From Bacillota bacterium (lineage in GTDB: Bacteria; Bacillota; Clostridia; Peptostreptococcales; Anaerovoracaceae), in NCBI GenBank assembly GCA_017549385.1, contig JAFYUX010000159.1, positions 1 to 6,711 on the forward strand: DNA of 6,711 nucleotides, in the 5' to 3' direction. Positions 5,300 through 6,711 of the stretch are shown in pieces. The position numbers were made by a program, and so were the translations under genes. The notes under the pieces were generated by a model. It had not been told where the DNA came from and did not search any database. It saw only the letters and a list, made by a program, of their open reading frames with translations. Each line of letters begins with the position of its first letter. The stretch's first letter is position 1.

Positions 5300-6652
5300 A
5301 TGAATAAATCACAAAATTTTACGGAAGGTAAGATATTTGCACCACTGGTAAATTTTGCTCTGCCTGTTCTTCTGGCACTTTTCCTGCAGACCATGTACGG
5401 CGCTGTAGACCTTCTTATCGTAGGTCAGTTTGCAACAGCAGCTGACGTATCGGGTGTTTCTACAGGCAGCCAGCTTATGAACACAGTTACAGTAGTTATC
5501 ACTGGTCTTGCCATGGGTCTTACCGTTCTGGTAGGCAGAAAAATCGGCGAAGGAAATGGCAGAGAAGCCGGTAAGATTATAGGCAGTGGCATATGCCTGT
5601 TTGCAGCAGTAGCAGCTATACTTTCAGTTGCAGTTATAGTAGCCGCTCCTTCACTTGCATCCATACTCCATGCTCCAGCCGAAGCTTTCGACAAGACTGT
5701 ATCATACATACGTATCTGCTCAGCGGGTACCGTTTTTATCGTTGCATATAACCTGGTAGGCAGTATATTCCGAGGTATAGGGGATTCAAAAGTTCCCCTG
5801 ATGACAGTAGCTATAGCATGTGTACTCAACATCCTTGGCGACCTGCTTCTGGTAGCAGTCTTTGACATGGGTGCATCAGGTGCAGCTGTTGCCACAGTGT
5901 TTGCTCAGGCATTCAGTGTACTGCTTTCGCTTCTCATCATACGCAGGAGTCAGCTCCCTTTCAGTTTTTCACCGAAAGACATACGCCCTGACATGCAGCT
6001 CATAAAAAAGATCCTGTTTCTCGGCACACCTATCGCCCTACAGGACCTGCTGGTAAGTATATCGTTTTTAGTGCTCCTTGCCATCATTAACAAACTCGGA
6101 CTTATCGCCTCTGCAGGTGTTGGCGTTGCCCAGAAACTCTGCTCCTTTATCATGCTGGTGCCATCTTCATACATGCAATCCATGTCAGCATTCGTTGCCC
6201 AGAACATGGGTGCAGGCAAACCGGAACGTGCCCGCAAGGCTCTACTCTGCGGTATCGCTTCCTCTTTTGTAGTTGGCGTTATCATGTGCTACTGCGCATG
6301 CTTCCACGGAGACGTTCTTTCTGGCATATTTGCAAAAGATACAGAAGTAATCATGGCATCCTTTGACTATCTCAAGTCTTACGGCATCGACTGCCTCTTT
6401 GTTGCCTTCCTCTTCTGTTTCATCGGATACTTCAACGGATGCGGATACACTATGTTTGTAATGCTTCAGGGCATCGTAGGTGCCTTCGCCGTAAGAATCC
6501 CAGTATCCTGGATTATCAGTAAACAGGCTGGCGCAACACTGTTCCACATCGGCCTCGCAACCCCAGCATCAACAGTAATCCAGATTATCCTCTGTGGCGT
6601 ATATTTTATAATCATAAAGAAAAAGCAGGATAAAGCTTATTTAATAAAATAA
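5300..6652 (+). CDS. MATE-family multidrug/metabolite efflux transporter
   Basis: A 450-residue, full-length membrane protein of the usual MATE size, with about twelve membrane helices in two similar halves. The N-terminal half begins FAPLVNFALPVLLALFLQ, then YGAVDLLIVGQF and a TGLAMGLTVLVGRKIGEGN loop. The matching C-terminal half shows GVGVAQKLCSFIMLVPSSYM and MSAFVAQNMGAGKPERARKA. The helix stretch FRGIGDSKVPLMTVAIACVL, followed by NILGDLLLV, is also typical. MATE proteins export cationic drugs, dyes or metabolites in exchange for Na+ or H+ across the cytoplasmic membrane; the substrate cannot be told from sequence. The start follows TGAGG (5289-5293) at six bases. The gene has its own promoter and a terminator upstream, so it is probably a separate unit. 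Its composition resembles the riboswitch and spoIID regions more than the AT-rich sigma block. Confidence 0.93.
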   Translation: MNKSQNFTEGKIFAPLVNFALPVLLALFLQTMYGAVDLLIVGQFATAADVSGVSTGSQLMNTVTVVITGLAMGLTVLVGRKIGEGNGREAGKIIGSGICLFAAVAAILSVAVIVAAPSLASILHAPAEAFDKTVSYIRICSAGTVFIVAYNLVGSIFRGIGDSKVPLMTVAIACVLNILGDLLLVAVFDMGASGAAVATVFAQAFSVLLSLLIIRRSQLPFSFSPKDIRPDMQLIKKILFLGTPIALQDLLVSISFLVLLAIINKLGLIASAGVGVAQKLCSFIMLVPSSYMQSMSAFVAQNMGAGKPERARKALLCGIASSFVVGVIMCYCACFHGDVLSGIFAKDTEVIMASFDYLKSYGIDCLFVAFLFCFIGYFNGCGYTMFVMLQGIVGAFAVRIPVSWIISKQAGATLFHIGLATPASTVIQIILCGVYFIIIKKKQDKAYLIK

Positions 6653-6711
6653 TTTCCGATTAAACTAAGCGAAAAAATTTAAGATCAAAAGAAAAGGAAA
6701 GTTGCGGCATC
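6653..6711. other. Short AT-rich intergenic tail
   Basis: The 59 bases after the MATE stop are A-rich. I see no hairpin with a T-run, so the MATE terminator probably lies beyond the window. AAAGGAAAG near 6693 resembles a ribosome binding site, but no start codon at proper spacing is visible. Confidence 0.4.

Noticed and set aside
5425..5895. 156-codon Ala/Thr-rich open frame on the minus strand
   Set aside because: It is the shadow of the MATE coding sequence; its composition follows from the hydrophobic codons on the opposite strand.
1..6711. CRISPR arrays, tRNA or rRNA genes, insertion sequences, attachment sites
   Set aside because: I saw no regularly spaced repeats, tRNA-like cloverleaf with conserved bases, transposase or integrase signatures, or paired terminal repeats.

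Overview
The window looks like chromosomal DNA from a spore-forming, Gram-positive anaerobe of the Clostridia (Bacillota). The signs are a SpoIID homologue, an S-layer-homology (SLH) exported protein, strong GGAGG-type ribosome binding sites, hairpin plus T-run terminators, a cobalamin riboswitch, and a sigma/anti-sigma pair of the kind common in Clostridia. No genus can be fixed from the sequence alone.

Layout. (1) 1-584, minus: 5' part of an exported SLH-domain protein, running off the left edge, with its own promoter at 634-663. (2) 707-1107: a promoter, an adenosylcobalamin-type riboswitch, a long structured expression platform and an intrinsic terminator just before the next ribosome binding site. 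(3) 1122-2169, plus: a two-gene operon, a DUF4430 (transcobalamin C-terminal-like) lipoprotein followed by a small membrane protein that looks like an ECF-transporter S component, closed by a strong terminator. (4) 2207-3475, minus: spoIID, convergent with that operon. (5) 3649-5174, plus: an ECF-type sigma factor whose stop codon overlaps the start of a single-pass membrane protein, probably its anti-sigma/sensor, followed by a terminator. This block is clearly more AT-rich than its neighbours. (6) 5300-6652, plus: a MATE-family efflux transporter with a near-consensus promoter.

How the genes fit together. The most interesting unit is riboswitch, DUF4430 lipoprotein and S component. It reads as a compact corrinoid-capture and uptake cassette: the lipoprotein would bind corrinoid outside the membrane, the S component would take it across using an energising ECF module encoded elsewhere, and the riboswitch would shut expression down when cobalamin is plentiful. 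The substrate is inferred from the riboswitch and domain family, not shown directly. The sigma factor and its translationally coupled membrane partner form a probable envelope-signal circuit whose large outer part has two recognisable but uncharacterised segments. The remaining genes (SLH protein, spoIID, MATE pump) appear to be independent transcription units.
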